Positions 9,570 through 21,362 of a stretch of 64,000 bases of DNA are shown piece by piece. Within the stretch, counting starts at the first letter, position 1. Each line of letters starts with the position of its first letter. The stretch is from Rhipicephalus microplus (lineage: Eukaryota; Arthropoda; Arachnida; Ixodida; Ixodidae). The notes beneath the pieces were generated by a model. That model did not search any database. It had not been told where the DNA came from and was given only the letters and a program-made list of their open reading frames with translations. The stretch is taken from NCBI RefSeq assembly GCF_043290135.1, contig NC_134700.1, positions 237,492,088 to 237,556,087 of the forward strand, in the 5' to 3' direction. The translations under genes and the position numbers were made by a program.

Positions 9570-10784
9570 TCAATCTTTGTCACCAATTTTCTCCTGGCTT
9601 ACTTCTCGGAGGCAGTTGAGTTTTCCGGGGTCCTCATTGATACCGGCTACTAATGTACGAAATAAAATAAAATATGCCTCACGCTGTTCGCGCTCGCGTC
9701 TGTTTGAAAAACCGGACTGCAAAAGAGTTACGCTAATATTTTTAAAACTGTGGTTTGGCAGGCGCAGATGTCTAGATAAAGGTAGCTTCGGCAGTGAAGT
9801 GGCGTGGTACCGGTGATTATTGAACCGCAGCCGAAATGGCGTGTCTGTTTGGCCGATATATTCTTGTCCGCAGATGTTGCAATGTAGCATGTATATTACG
9901 TTACTGGAGTCACAATTAAGGCTTTCAGTTATGCAGAATTCGAAATCCGAGAAGTTCGCTTTGGATTCACGTGTTGTGAGCATCTGTGGGCATACCTTGC
10001 ATCGAGATTTTCCGCAGGGATGGCACCCTGATTGAATTTTGGGGGTGTTTGTTTTTGCCCTGACAAGAATGTCCTTCAGATTTTTATCCCGGCGGTACAC
10101 CACGTGAGGTGGCTTCGCGAAAATAGAAGTTAGTCGTTCGCTTTGCCTGATTATGTTGAAATGGCGGGAAAGTATGTTGTTGATTCGTGGCGCTGATGAG
10201 GAGTAAGTTAGTACAAGGTTCGTTTGGGAAGTCGTTTTAGGTACTTTGTTTGGTCCCTTAATTATATCATTCCTGTTCACGTTGCGAGCACGTAGTATGG
10301 CATCGTCAATAATGTCTTCCGGATAATTTTGTTTCAATAAGGAATGCTTTAGGTGTTCCGCGTGTCTGTCAAATTCCCGCATATCGGTGCATATTCTTCG
10401 GTACCGGTAGGCCTGAGAATATGGAATACCCGTTTTGCAATGCTTTGGGTGGCTGCTGTTGAAATGTAGGTACATTTGACGGTCTGTAGGCTTTTTGTAA
10501 AGGTTTGTTGACAAGCGGTCATTTTCGACCGTGACAGTAACGTCCAAAAAGTTAATGCTAGTTTTGGAAATTTTGTGCGTGAATTTTATTGACGGGTGGC
10601 ATTTGTTAAAATCCTCTATGAAGCGGAAAAGACTTCCCTCATCATGGTTCATCAGGGACGCGGCAGCAAGGAAGTTCATGTCAGTATAACTCATCCCCTG
10701 ATGAAGGGAGGTCCCCTCCCGAAACTGTTGGGAAATAAATATATTTATCCTTGTTGACAACGCTCCCGTTGTGCCATATCCCAT
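9570..10784 (-). CDS. Penelope-like protein, C-terminal part with GIY-YIG endonuclease
   Basis: The frame has 404 codons. Residues 1-45 come from the inverted terminal repeat and are probably not native. From about residue 46 (HDEGSLFRFIEDFN) it matches the part of Penelope-like reverse transcriptase just after the catalytic YIDD box: IKFT near 66-69, FLDV near 79-82, YKKPTDRQMYLHFNSSHP near 96-113. A Cys-rich knot GCHPCGKSRCKVCP at 253-266 precedes the GIY-YIG domain, where VIYMLHCNICGQEYIGQT spans 296-313. Conserved-type Arg, His and Glu residues follow near 318, 324 and 369. The catalytic palm of the reverse transcriptase is lost by truncation. Family assignment is firm from the combined motifs. 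Confidence 0.85.
   Translation of the reverse strand: MGYGTTGALSTRINIFISQQFREGTSLHQGMSYTDMNFLAAASLMNHDEGSLFRFIEDFNKCHPSIKFTHKISKTSINFLDVTVTVENDRLSTNLYKKPTDRQMYLHFNSSHPKHCKTGIPYSQAYRYRRICTDMREFDRHAEHLKHSLLKQNYPEDIIDDAILRARNVNRNDIIKGPNKVPKTTSQTNLVLTYSSSAPRINNILSRHFNIIRQSERLTSIFAKPPHVVYRRDKNLKDILVRAKTNTPKIQSGCHPCGKSRCKVCPQMLTTRESKANFSDFEFCITESLNCDSSNVIYMLHCNICGQEYIGQTDTPFRLRFNNHRYHATSLPKLPLSRHLRLPNHSFKNISVTLLQSGFSNRREREQREAYFILFRTLVAGINEDPGKLNCLREVSQEKIGDKD
10693..10735 (+). ncRNA. Candidate hammerhead motif in the inverted upstream repeat
   Basis: This is the same CTGATGA / helix II / GAAAC / GTT-GGGA arrangement as at 8996-9037, carried by the inverted copy. It lies on the + strand, antisense to the Penelope-like frame, and overlaps the start of that frame. 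CTGATGA is at 10698-10704 and GAAA at 10721-10724. Confidence 0.5.
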
Positions 10785-10824
10785 ACCTTCACGAAGACTA
10801 ACTGGCCCATTGAATTATTACTCC

Positions 10825-10827
<3 letters not shown>

Positions 10828-10871
<44 letters not shown>
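10828..10871. repeat. (TA)n microsatellite, 44 bp
   Basis: A TA run beginning about 40 bp outside the right inverted end of the Penelope-like element, matching the TA run on its left side. Confidence 0.97.
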
Positions 10872-10874
<3 letters not shown>

Positions 10875-12304
10875 AAAAAATGACGTCACAACCTAAAGCG
10901 GTAACGACGTCGTGCATTTGCCCTGCATGGCGCAAAATTGAAATTTCTCTTATTTGCCAGTAAACAGTACATCAGCAAATAAATAAACAACGGAAGGTAC
11001 ACACGAAACCACTAAGCAAAAGTGATTGATTTGATATAAATGTCTTCCTGCGTCTTTCAATACGCACAGAGAGTACGCTCACAAGAGCCGATTTTTAAAA
11101 AACGTCTGTCTTCAAAACGATTAACCATTATTAAAACGTGAAAAAAAGCATATTTAAGAATCGCTGAGGAGAAAGTTTCCATGAAGTAATTAAGCTCATA
11201 CTAGATTGTCAAACCACTTAATAGTACCAGTAGTGACTCAGCACATGGCCAGCAAAGTTCGTGCTCAATGCGGGGGACGAAACCTACTCACAAATACGAT
11301 GCCATAGCGTGGCACGGAGTCGTCTTCATGGAATCCAGTCGCAAATTACTGTAAACACTATTCTGATATTACATCAGAAGCCAAAGAGCAGATTTTCTTT
11401 TCTTTTCGCAGTGTTCGTTGAATAAAATTAAGGCTTTTGCGAAGAGCTCAAGTAGATAACACGTTTCGCTTCCAAAGTTGTGATGTAGGATTTGGGTCGA
11501 CAGTATAACGAGCGAACTACATATAAGCCAAGCTATATTAATTAATCTTCTGAAGCCCGGTCACTTTACGCCTAATCGGAACTTCCAGCTTAAAAAATCG
11601 CGGTAAGAGCTATACAGGGCGACATATTGGGAACAAATCTTTTGGTATTTTCAGTCATCTCTCCATGTGACTCATTCCTTACTGCCGAACCGGGCAATAA
11701 CCGCTGCGTCGCGACATTCGAGTCAATGACGACAGTGGTAAAGAAAGGAAATAAAACGAATCGCTACAGAATACGGTTCTCATTTACAATAGCGACTTTT
11801 TAAGGTGCCGCGGAACTTAAGCAATAATTCAGTCCTGTATGCAGTCTTAACGGCTTAGCAGTTGCAGACAGAGAAATCCCACCCGTTAATGAGTAGTCTT
11901 TCAAGCTTTTGAATATCTTTTCTTTTTCGTGTTTCTTCGTTTGCCAGTCAGCGAACGGAATCACCCTCCCGGACCAACCGATATATTCCTAACTGCAGCA
12001 CTTGCATAACTGCGCTCCAAAATTGTACCTGATTAATTTATAAGCACTGTGAATTGAAAGAAAAAGAGATTTTATGCTTAACGTCGCCGTTATCTTTAAA
12101 ATAAGCAGCATATATTTTTTAATGATTGATTATTCGTCCTTCATTTATTTATAATATTTAAATGAATTTGTAGGTCGTAAGTTGTGAACAAAGTTGTCAA
12201 AGTAAATTGCTCACTCAATGATTAACTGTCGGATTGTCAATATACCTTGAAGGAGTTTTCAGCATATGCATAATTAAATAATTAATGGCTGTGGATAGCA
12301 CAGC

Positions 12305-12307
<3 letters not shown>
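10872..12307. other. Non-coding DNA, nothing recognised
   Basis: AT-rich sequence. I see no conserved frame, RNA gene or repeat boundary here. Confidence 0.5.

Positions 12308-12374
<67 letters not shown>
12308..12374. repeat. (TA)n microsatellite, 67 bp
   Basis: A pure TA run immediately left of the palindrome at 12378-12500. Confidence 0.98.
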
Positions 12375-12376
<2 letters not shown>

Positions 12377-12377
12377 C

Positions 12378-12500
12378 AAGAAATAAAGGAGCGCACTTAC
12401 GAAAATTTGATATTTGTTTACTCTACGTTTCGGCCATGCCACGGCCGAAACGTAAAGTAAGCAAATATCAGATTTTCGTAAGTGTGCTCCTTTATTTCTT
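12378..12500. repeat. 58-bp-arm palindrome flanked by TA repeats
   Basis: The arms at 12378-12435 and 12443-12500 are inverted copies with four mismatches, around the 7-base loop ATGCCAC. Each arm reads outward from GGCCGAAACGT, which contains the GAAAC of a hammerhead 3' half but not the CTGATGA part. TA repeats lie on both outer sides. The arrangement resembles the ends of the Penelope-like element, so it may be a coding-free remnant of one. That identity is inferred. Confidence 0.75.
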
Positions 12501-12539
12501 AATTACATTCGCACCAGACCAACAGCATTCCCTTTTTAA

Positions 12540-14578
<2,039 letters not shown>

Positions 14579-14790
14579 GCCCGCCCCAACGGTCTGGTAA
14601 TTGGAGTGCTGGACTGCTGGCCCGAAGGTCGCGGAATCGAATCCCGCTCGCGGAGGCCGCATTTTCCATGGTGGGAAGAATGCCCCCTGTACCTAGATTA
14701 CGTGCACGTTAAAGAACCCCGGCTGGTGGAAACCTTCTGAGCCCTACGCTACGGCATCCCTTCTTATCGTACGGTGATTCCCAGAAGGTT
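14579..14790 (+). mobile_element. Diverged tRNA-derived SINE
   Basis: The tRNA-like head (ACGGTCTGGTAATTGGAGTG, B-box-like region GAATCGAATCCC) is followed by the diagnostic GTGCACGTTAAAGAACCCC and TACGCTACGGCATC body blocks. Many substitutions against the copy at 873-1111 indicate an older insertion or another subfamily. No clear duplication is visible. Confidence 0.75.
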
Positions 14791-16391
14791 ATTCCTAACA
14801 ATAACTATTATTGTTTTTTTACTACGATGTGCCCTCTTCCGTGTCGATCGATCATGTAACAATGTTGCAACATTAAAAGAGAAAGAGATAAGAACTAGCT
14901 TTCGCTATCAATAGGACGAAGCCGTGAGGGCACTGATCCTTGTACATGCATCACAATGGAGTCAATTCATCATTGTCCCTGCCGCCGCATAACTTATTCG
15001 TCTTGGAAAAAAGTGTGCACACTGTATTGGGAAGTAGCATATTCAGGGTAGAAAAGGGACACGGTCAATAAACATGGCACATCTTCCTCCATTATACACG
15101 TGTGTATGCGCCCATTTATTTTCAGAGCGTGCACAAGACTCGAGAAGTGTGCTGGCCAGCTTTCGAGTTGTTCCCGTAGTGGAAGTGGTGATTTAAATCC
15201 ATGCTTTGAAGTCATGGCAGCATATTTTTCAATTAAATTAGACCATGCAGTTAATCATGGTAAGACTTGTGTATATGAGCAAGTACGTTAGCAAGTACAA
15301 AGTTATGACTGTATAAGTTTAATATCACTTGTTACGTATGCCTTGTTATATACAACTTGCCTTCACTTTTTTAATGAGAAACAAGCCATACTCTTAATTA
15401 TGGTTCAAAACACAAGAACAAAAACAGCATCAATAAAGCTTGTGTGTGGGAAAGTTGGTTTGTTTTTCAAAGGCAAATTGGCAAGAGAAAATTGTTCAGA
15501 AGGACATAACGCGAAGTGTTTTGTTTGTTTGTGTTTTTGTTACTATGTCCTAGTGTACAATGTGCGCACTCTAATTAAACAAAAAACAACAGAAGATAAT
15601 TTACCGCTACCTAAAAGCTGCGCTGATTTCACAGTCTATTTCTTGTCTGAACTGCAAGTTTTAGAGCTCTGCAACATTTGCGATTGAAAAGAGTACCTGT
15701 CATTACAATGAGTATTGTTTTGCGTATAACCTATTGCACTTATATGTTGTCGTTATGGTGGCCACCCAGCAACTTGTCAGTAAATTTAAAATTTAAATCA
15801 GTGAAGGCCCATTCTGCAGAGGCATGCACGACATGAATATCGAGTTCAAGAACACTATATTAGGCGTACGTTTTGTTATTACCCATATCGAAAAACTTGG
15901 AGGAAGCTTGAGCTTTGCCTTCGTGAGTAGAACGCGACAGCGTAGTTGAACGTTGTTCGCGTTTCCTTCTCAGTCGCCATCCTGCCTTTGCTTCTCAAAG
16001 GACCTTTAAACCGTGTCGCAAAGCAGCATCCATGCGCCTGTAAATTGTCGCTTTCGAATTATCTGAGAATGCTTACTGCGTTGCGAGTTGCCCACTACGC
16101 CAGAATTATTCTATCTGCGCCTCGATCAGGTAAGCACCACGTGTTTATAACGCAGGCATCTTCGCAGCTGCGCACGTTCTTGATGCTGTTGTTAATGATG
16201 ATGTGGATGATTAATAATATACCTGTGTGCTTTGTAATTGGTAGAACACTAAACCAATCCCACTCTTCGTGTGTTTTGACGCCTGCTATGATACTACAAC
16301 GCAGTATTACGCGTGTTAATTGCACTTTTCGCACTCCATATCATTATATGTTTTTTTTTTCGAAGCGATTTTTACTAACCGCATAGTTATG
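14791..16391. other. Non-coding DNA, no gene seen
   Basis: Several short frames occur but none has recognisable protein character. The frame at 15343-15687 is AT-rich and low in information. Confidence 0.5.
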
Positions 16392-16641
16392 TGGTAGTAA
16401 GCCTGCTTCTGCTGATTCCCACTGAAACCGAAGATTCTAGCGCGAACGTGTTTTATGCCGACATCATTACCATCAAGGAGGTGACGTCGGTAAAATGTAC
16501 ACGAACGGATGACAAAGAAGAAACAGAGAGAAAAGTTTCGTTGATCTGGATGACCTGTAGATTGAATTGGATCCCCAACCCAAACATCTCGGTCCGTGAC
16601 GACAGTTGCCCGGTGCTCTACCCACTGCGCCACCAACGCAT
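16392..16641 (-). mobile_element. SINE of a second, different tRNA-derived family
   Basis: The minus strand starts near 16641 with TGGCGCAGTGGGTAGAGCAC, an A-box-like tRNA head. A weak B box (GGTTGGGGATCCAATTC) follows. The body (GATGGTAATGATGTCGGC) is unrelated to the other SINEs here. The family is unnamed to me. The minus-strand frame across it is not a host protein. Confidence 0.6.
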
Positions 16642-17799
16642 ATGCACGAAACTTTACAAGCGCGCTTTATATCTCACACACCTTCCTCTCGCAGTGGTCT
16701 TCGTTGACAGGACGGTGTTGCCGTCTGAAAGCAGCTAAATAAAGTATTGCATCATGACCTTAACGCGCGCTGTCAGGGACGCTTCGGTAGTTTCAGCGCA
16801 ACAGACTTAAATGCAGTGTTCTAGGAAGCTATATGGTCGGTGCAATGCACCGTATACGTGACGATTCGGTTCGGTGATGATGCAGCCCGTTATTTGCCTT
16901 TGGCATCGTATCAGCGTGATGACTCGTTGACAATGCAGTGCAGCTTCCACAGGCACAGAAGGTGTTTCTTCATGTACTGCTCCAAGTGCTATTGCACAAA
17001 CTGCTGCGTTAAGTGACATGAAAAGTATTACGAGGAAGTTTGCAACTTTTGGATAAGAGGCATTCCACAGTGACGAAAATACTAGGTCCCTGGTCAACTG
17101 CAGCTCTTCAGAAAAGAGCACTTGTTGCCTTCAAAAAAGTTTCTTGAAGAATCGAATGTTTTGTGAAAATATTTGCCTACCGTATGCGATGTCTTCAAGC
17201 AAAAGGAAATATGTAATGTTTAGATAGTGTGTTTCATTTCTGCAATCATCTATCTCAGTGTGAACTGACCTTGTATGTGGAAATTGTGTACATGTGTATC
17301 TATTTGGCGTATATGAACTGTCGCGTGAGGTGAACTGACCTTGTGTGGGGAACATATGAACCTATTAGCTGTATGTGAACTGACCTGTGAAGTTTGGCTA
17401 TTGTGTACTTTCACATCGTATGTTGTGCAGTCTCGCATTTTGTGGTCTTATTGTTAATCTTAGGGCATATCTTGCCTACTAAGAAAAAAGGAGTAGCCGG
17501 TGCCACCATAACGGCACCAACCTCTCCTACTTTATTATTTTAATTAAAAAAGGCAATGACCTCAACGGGCGAATGTCGCGCATTGAGCGTTTTGGCGCAG
17601 CAAGAGAGACGCCAGTGAAATACCTTCTCGCGTTCATGGCTCAAGCTAGGCGCTTGGCCTCTCGAGTTCCTAAAGCTCTGTTTGGTATATGCACCAGCCC
17701 AAGCCATGGAAGGGGGTAAGGGAAGTAAAATATTATGAGAAAGGGAGAGAGAGAAGACAAAAGATAGTGAACGAGGGGGAAAGTTAAGAGAATATGGAA
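16642..17799. other. Non-coding DNA with degenerate tandem repeat
   Basis: Between about 17258 and 17400 the phrase GTGAACTGACCT appears three times at spacings of about 50-75 bp, with related sequence between. Otherwise I see no gene. Confidence 0.5.
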
Positions 17800-18684
17800 C
17801 TATAGTCTGTCTCTAAGGCCAGTTGTTCGAAGAAAATGTAATAAAGCTTTCAAAGCCTTCTGGGCTGAGGATGGACTCGGCCAATTACCCAGAATACTTT
17901 GTTTTGGCAAAGGTCGATCATGTAGTCTATCTAGGGCTTCGGTAAGTTCTTGTCTTGGTGCGTTAAAACGGGTACGCTCACAAAGAAGATGGGCGATTGC
18001 TTCTTCACTCCAGCAGTTATTGTACGTAAAGGTGCTGGCCATTCCAATAAAAAAAAAATGGTAACGTTCGTGAAGGCCATGCCAAGCTACAGGTGGCACA
18101 GGAAGAGTCTCGTCAGCTCGAGATATTCTCGAGGGACGACAAAGCTTGAGATTGTAATTTACGTTATGTAGGCGAGCTTTTGTGAATTCCATCAAGTTCC
18201 ACTGTGCCACTGTGAGGTCATGTGACAGTGAACGAAGCCAGCACAGGGTAGTCAACCGTTCTAAGAACAGGCCAACCTCCTTGTCCTTCCGCTTATTTCT
18301 TTCGTCCTCCTCCTCCAAGCCAAGGAGCAAGAAATATTTCTTCTCCGTGGCCCAGGCGTAGGTTACTATCTTACTGAGCAGCGCACACACCGGCGTTTGT
18401 CTCGTCAAATGATGACGCTTTAAATCTGCGAATATCGAGCACCAGTGGTCATTGCTTGTTGAAGCTATATTTTGCGTATTATTTACCATAGGCAGCGTAC
18501 GGGTTGTGTTAGCTACTTCTCCTACTAAAGGAAGGAAAACGAGAGAAAGGAAAGGCAGAGGTGCTGAACAATTTGGCATAATTGGTATGCTACTCTCCCC
18601 ATGGGTAAGGAATGAAGGAGTTTCAAAGAAGAGTAAAGAAAGGGAGAAAGAGAGGGAGGCACATACGCACACACATGACGTCAC
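17800..18684 (-). pseudogene. Retrotransposon C-terminal remnant (294-codon frame)
   Basis: The last 90 residues (CWSEEAIAHLLCERTRF, LTEALDRLHDRPL, ILGNW, then KALKALLHFLRTTGL) resemble the extreme C-terminus of tick non-LTR retrotransposons, where a Cys/His-rich E.I.HLLC.CPRF motif is followed by LDRLDDRPLS and LRFLRATGL. One expected cysteine is replaced by Arg (CERTRF). The first part of the frame (LEEEDERNKRKDKEVGLFLERL and nearby) is not recognised, and the start is a hydrophobic low-complexity string. It is probably a decayed copy and not a host gene. Confidence 0.5.
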
Positions 18685-18754
18685 AGTAATGAGTGGCAGT
18701 CCTGTGCGGTGTAATGATTAAGACTTTATAGCCGCTTGTACAAACCTGTTATCT

Positions 18755-19000
18755 TTAGGAATTTTGGCGATGCCTTGGTTGCGTGAATTCTTCATCACAT
18801 TTCATGATAAAATTTAGAATAGTATTTAGTGACTTCGTTCTGCTGTCAAGACGAGTGAGAGTGAAAGAGAGGGATTGTCTCTGTACAACGTAGCGAGGAC
18901 AGTCGCAAAAGATATGCTGCAAAACATCCTCTGTGCCGCAGGCGCCGCAAAAAGCGTTGTTGGCCATCCCTATTCGAAACGAATACGACGATAAAAACAA
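18755..19000 (-). pseudogene. Second retrotransposon C-terminal fragment
   Basis: The frame holds FCGACGTEDVLQHIFCDCPR, QRQSLSFTLTRLDSRTKSL. This is the same type of zinc-knuckle-like tail (C..C....D.L.HI.C.CP.Y) as in the remnant at 17800-18684, here with the cysteines intact. It lies 70 bp beyond that remnant on the same strand. It is a fragment without any enzymatic domain. Confidence 0.55.
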
Positions 19001-21226
19001 CTCTTAGCCGTAAGCGGCACAGCAGAGCGACATCTCTTCGGTGGAGTCCAGTTGCATTTATGATTCATCGCAACGCGTTTAAGTGGTGTTGTCAATAGCT
19101 TTGGCTTTTTTTATTTATTCAGTGTTGAATGCGAGATATCCTTTGAGATTCTTCGAAACATGGCAGCAGCATCAGATATTGTACATTAAAAGATAAATGA
19201 CAATCGTAGTCACACTTATGGGCGTTAGCAGTTGGAATGAAGATCTGCCACTAGGTGTCAACCTGGGTGCATCCTCGTCCAGTGGTGTTTTACCTATCGA
19301 ACACCAAGAGACATTGTGCAAGCTGATTTCTCACCCCCAACCAGAGACGCCGAAGCCGACGCCAGCGTCGACACCAGCATTTCTGCGAAATGAGTTGTTT
19401 AAATGCAATCGCATTACTGGAAGGGTAAAAACACTTCCAGTTTGCCTTCTCAAATACTACAACCATAGGGTTTTTCACTATTTAGAACAATCGTTAAATG
19501 TATCGTGTGAAACTTAGAAATACCAGGTTTGGAACCATGATACAAGTGCAACTATGTTTTCTTCGTTAGGGTGCTTCGTCAGTGGCCCAAGCCTTGATTT
19601 TCACGAAGGCTGTCTGTTGCGACCAATCGCTTATCGGAAAGTAATATAATCGAACGCATAGATTTCTCAAATTATACCCGAGCTTGTGCGCCAACGACGA
19701 CGCACGAAAACAGCGTAACTCTCAACTTATTCGTAAGCGCTTAAATTATCCGTTAGCCATGCATCTGAGCCACCAAGTATAAAATTATATGCTCTCGTAA
19801 ATGAGTTCAGCAAATTTCCACCGCTAATAATATCACGTCATCGTAAAATCGCGCAAAACACATGGACACAGCGAGAAGATGATACGGGCGCTAACTTTCA
19901 ACGGACTTTTAACTTTCTATTGCTCGCTGTTTTCGTGTGTTTTCGCACTATTTTACAATGCATTACCAACTATCTCAGGCTTCTGTTCTACTGGAGCTCA
20001 CCTCGTCATCGATGGAATAACAGTCATTAGAGAGACGCACGTTGCTCTAATGGATGCTATTCTTTCGATAACGAATATGAAGGGCGATGAATGTGAATGG
20101 CAAGACATGTTGTGTAAGCTTGGTGACGCTCGTCTCACAATCTGTCCATGCCTCCTCAAACAGCACTCAGACTATTCAAAATGCTGCAAATTTATTTTCC
20201 TTCACCAAGAACAGAAAGTGTCATTAGCAAGCGTTGCTTCAGCAACACTGCCAGCCTGATTGTGGCACTTTATACCCCAGTGAGCAGAGCGCAACCCCAA
20301 CACAATGCAATCACAGAGTTTGTAGATCTTCGTTCACCAGTGCCTGTCATTGCTGATGTTGTAATCGCGTGTGTGTTGTGAATTGAACAATTTCATTGGC
20401 GATTGAGAGTAGGCAAAGGTGGTGCAAAGCATAGCTCTGAGCCCCAAAAGAGTAACGCATGCGGTGCTATCAGTTCTGTGACTGCATTAGTGTAGCTGAG
20501 GTTAACTTTGCGATAAGTGATAACAAGCGATGAGATCATTCATCTACTAATGACAGGTTATGTTGGTTTCCAAATGCCTTAAGTGTGATGCATTTAAATG
20601 CATTTCAGTGGGATCTTTTTGTTGTGTGCTGCGGAAGCCTTGTGAAGAATAAATCTGCGTGGCAGGACGTAGTTATGTACTAAATATTACTAGTAAGAGC
20701 CACGTCACACTAAGTCGTTGCGCACACTCCGTCTGAATGTTCGCAGTGGTTAAAGCAGTCCGCGTCGGCACTCTGTGCGACCATACTTCTTTGGTTATTA
20801 AAATTGTTTTCTGTTTCATGTGTTCAATTTTCCTTTATTATTTTTTATTTCCATTTAACTGAGACAAGATAACAAAATTCATCCTGCAATCAACACAATT
20901 TATGTCGAATTTCATGAAGCCGCAATCAGCCTTGATTAAATGACCCTGCTATTGTTAACTGAAATGATGAAGTCAACCCGTAAAGCACGTGAACCGAACG
21001 GTAAAAAAACAGAGCTCAAATACAGTAAACACCGAATGTTTTGCATAATAAATCATACTCAAGTCTTCTCAGCCTGTACAATTTACGGTTTATAAACTGA
21101 TACTGACTTTTAATATTTCTCAAACTTAGCAGCTAAGAATGGGCTCTATCATCATGTTAGTTTTTATTTCCCTTCAGTATAACATTTGGCTATTTCTTTG
21201 TAATGCAAACAAACGTATCAAATAAA
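19001..21226. other. Non-coding DNA, no gene seen
   Basis: A GCGCTAACTTTCAACGG phrase near 19889, next to GCGCAAAACACATGGACAC, looks like a fragment of a Penelope-type terminal repeat by its resemblance to the hairpin at 40681-40794. This is weak. No coding gene is recognised. Confidence 0.45.
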
Positions 21227-21362
21227 CGGTAACGCAATACGGTGTGTACGTTTCACCTCAAAAAAAAAACATGTTGTATTGCGGCAAAAAGAAATGTTAG
21301 CTTTGCTGCAATACAAAACTCATCTGAGGCAAGATGTACGTACACGTCCTACTGTGTTACTG
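21227..21362. mobile_element. Foldback MITE, about 136 bp
   Basis: Almost the whole unit is an imperfect palindrome. The left arm (CGGTAACGCAATACGGTGTG onward) faces a right arm whose reverse complement begins CAGTAACACAGTAGGACGTG. The inner parts TTGTATTGCGGCAAA and TTTGCTGCAATACAA also pair. No coding capacity. Confidence 0.65.

Larger units (their letters stand above)
8942..10788 (-). mobile_element. Penelope-like element, 5'-truncated, with inverted terminal copies
   Basis: A minus-strand frame with the C-terminal half of a Penelope-like protein is bounded by 135-bp inverted repeats at 8942-9076 and 10654-10788. The repeats differ at one visible position (ATGAGCTTCC against ATGAACTTCC). 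Both outer sides run into TA repeats (8863-8942 and 10828-10871). Penelope-like elements are known for terminal repeats that can be inverted, and for hammerhead ribozymes in them. The catalytic reverse-transcriptase core is missing, so this copy cannot be autonomous. The stretch between the frame and the left repeat (9077-9569) holds a purine-rich tract at 9110-9180 and no gene. Confidence 0.85.
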
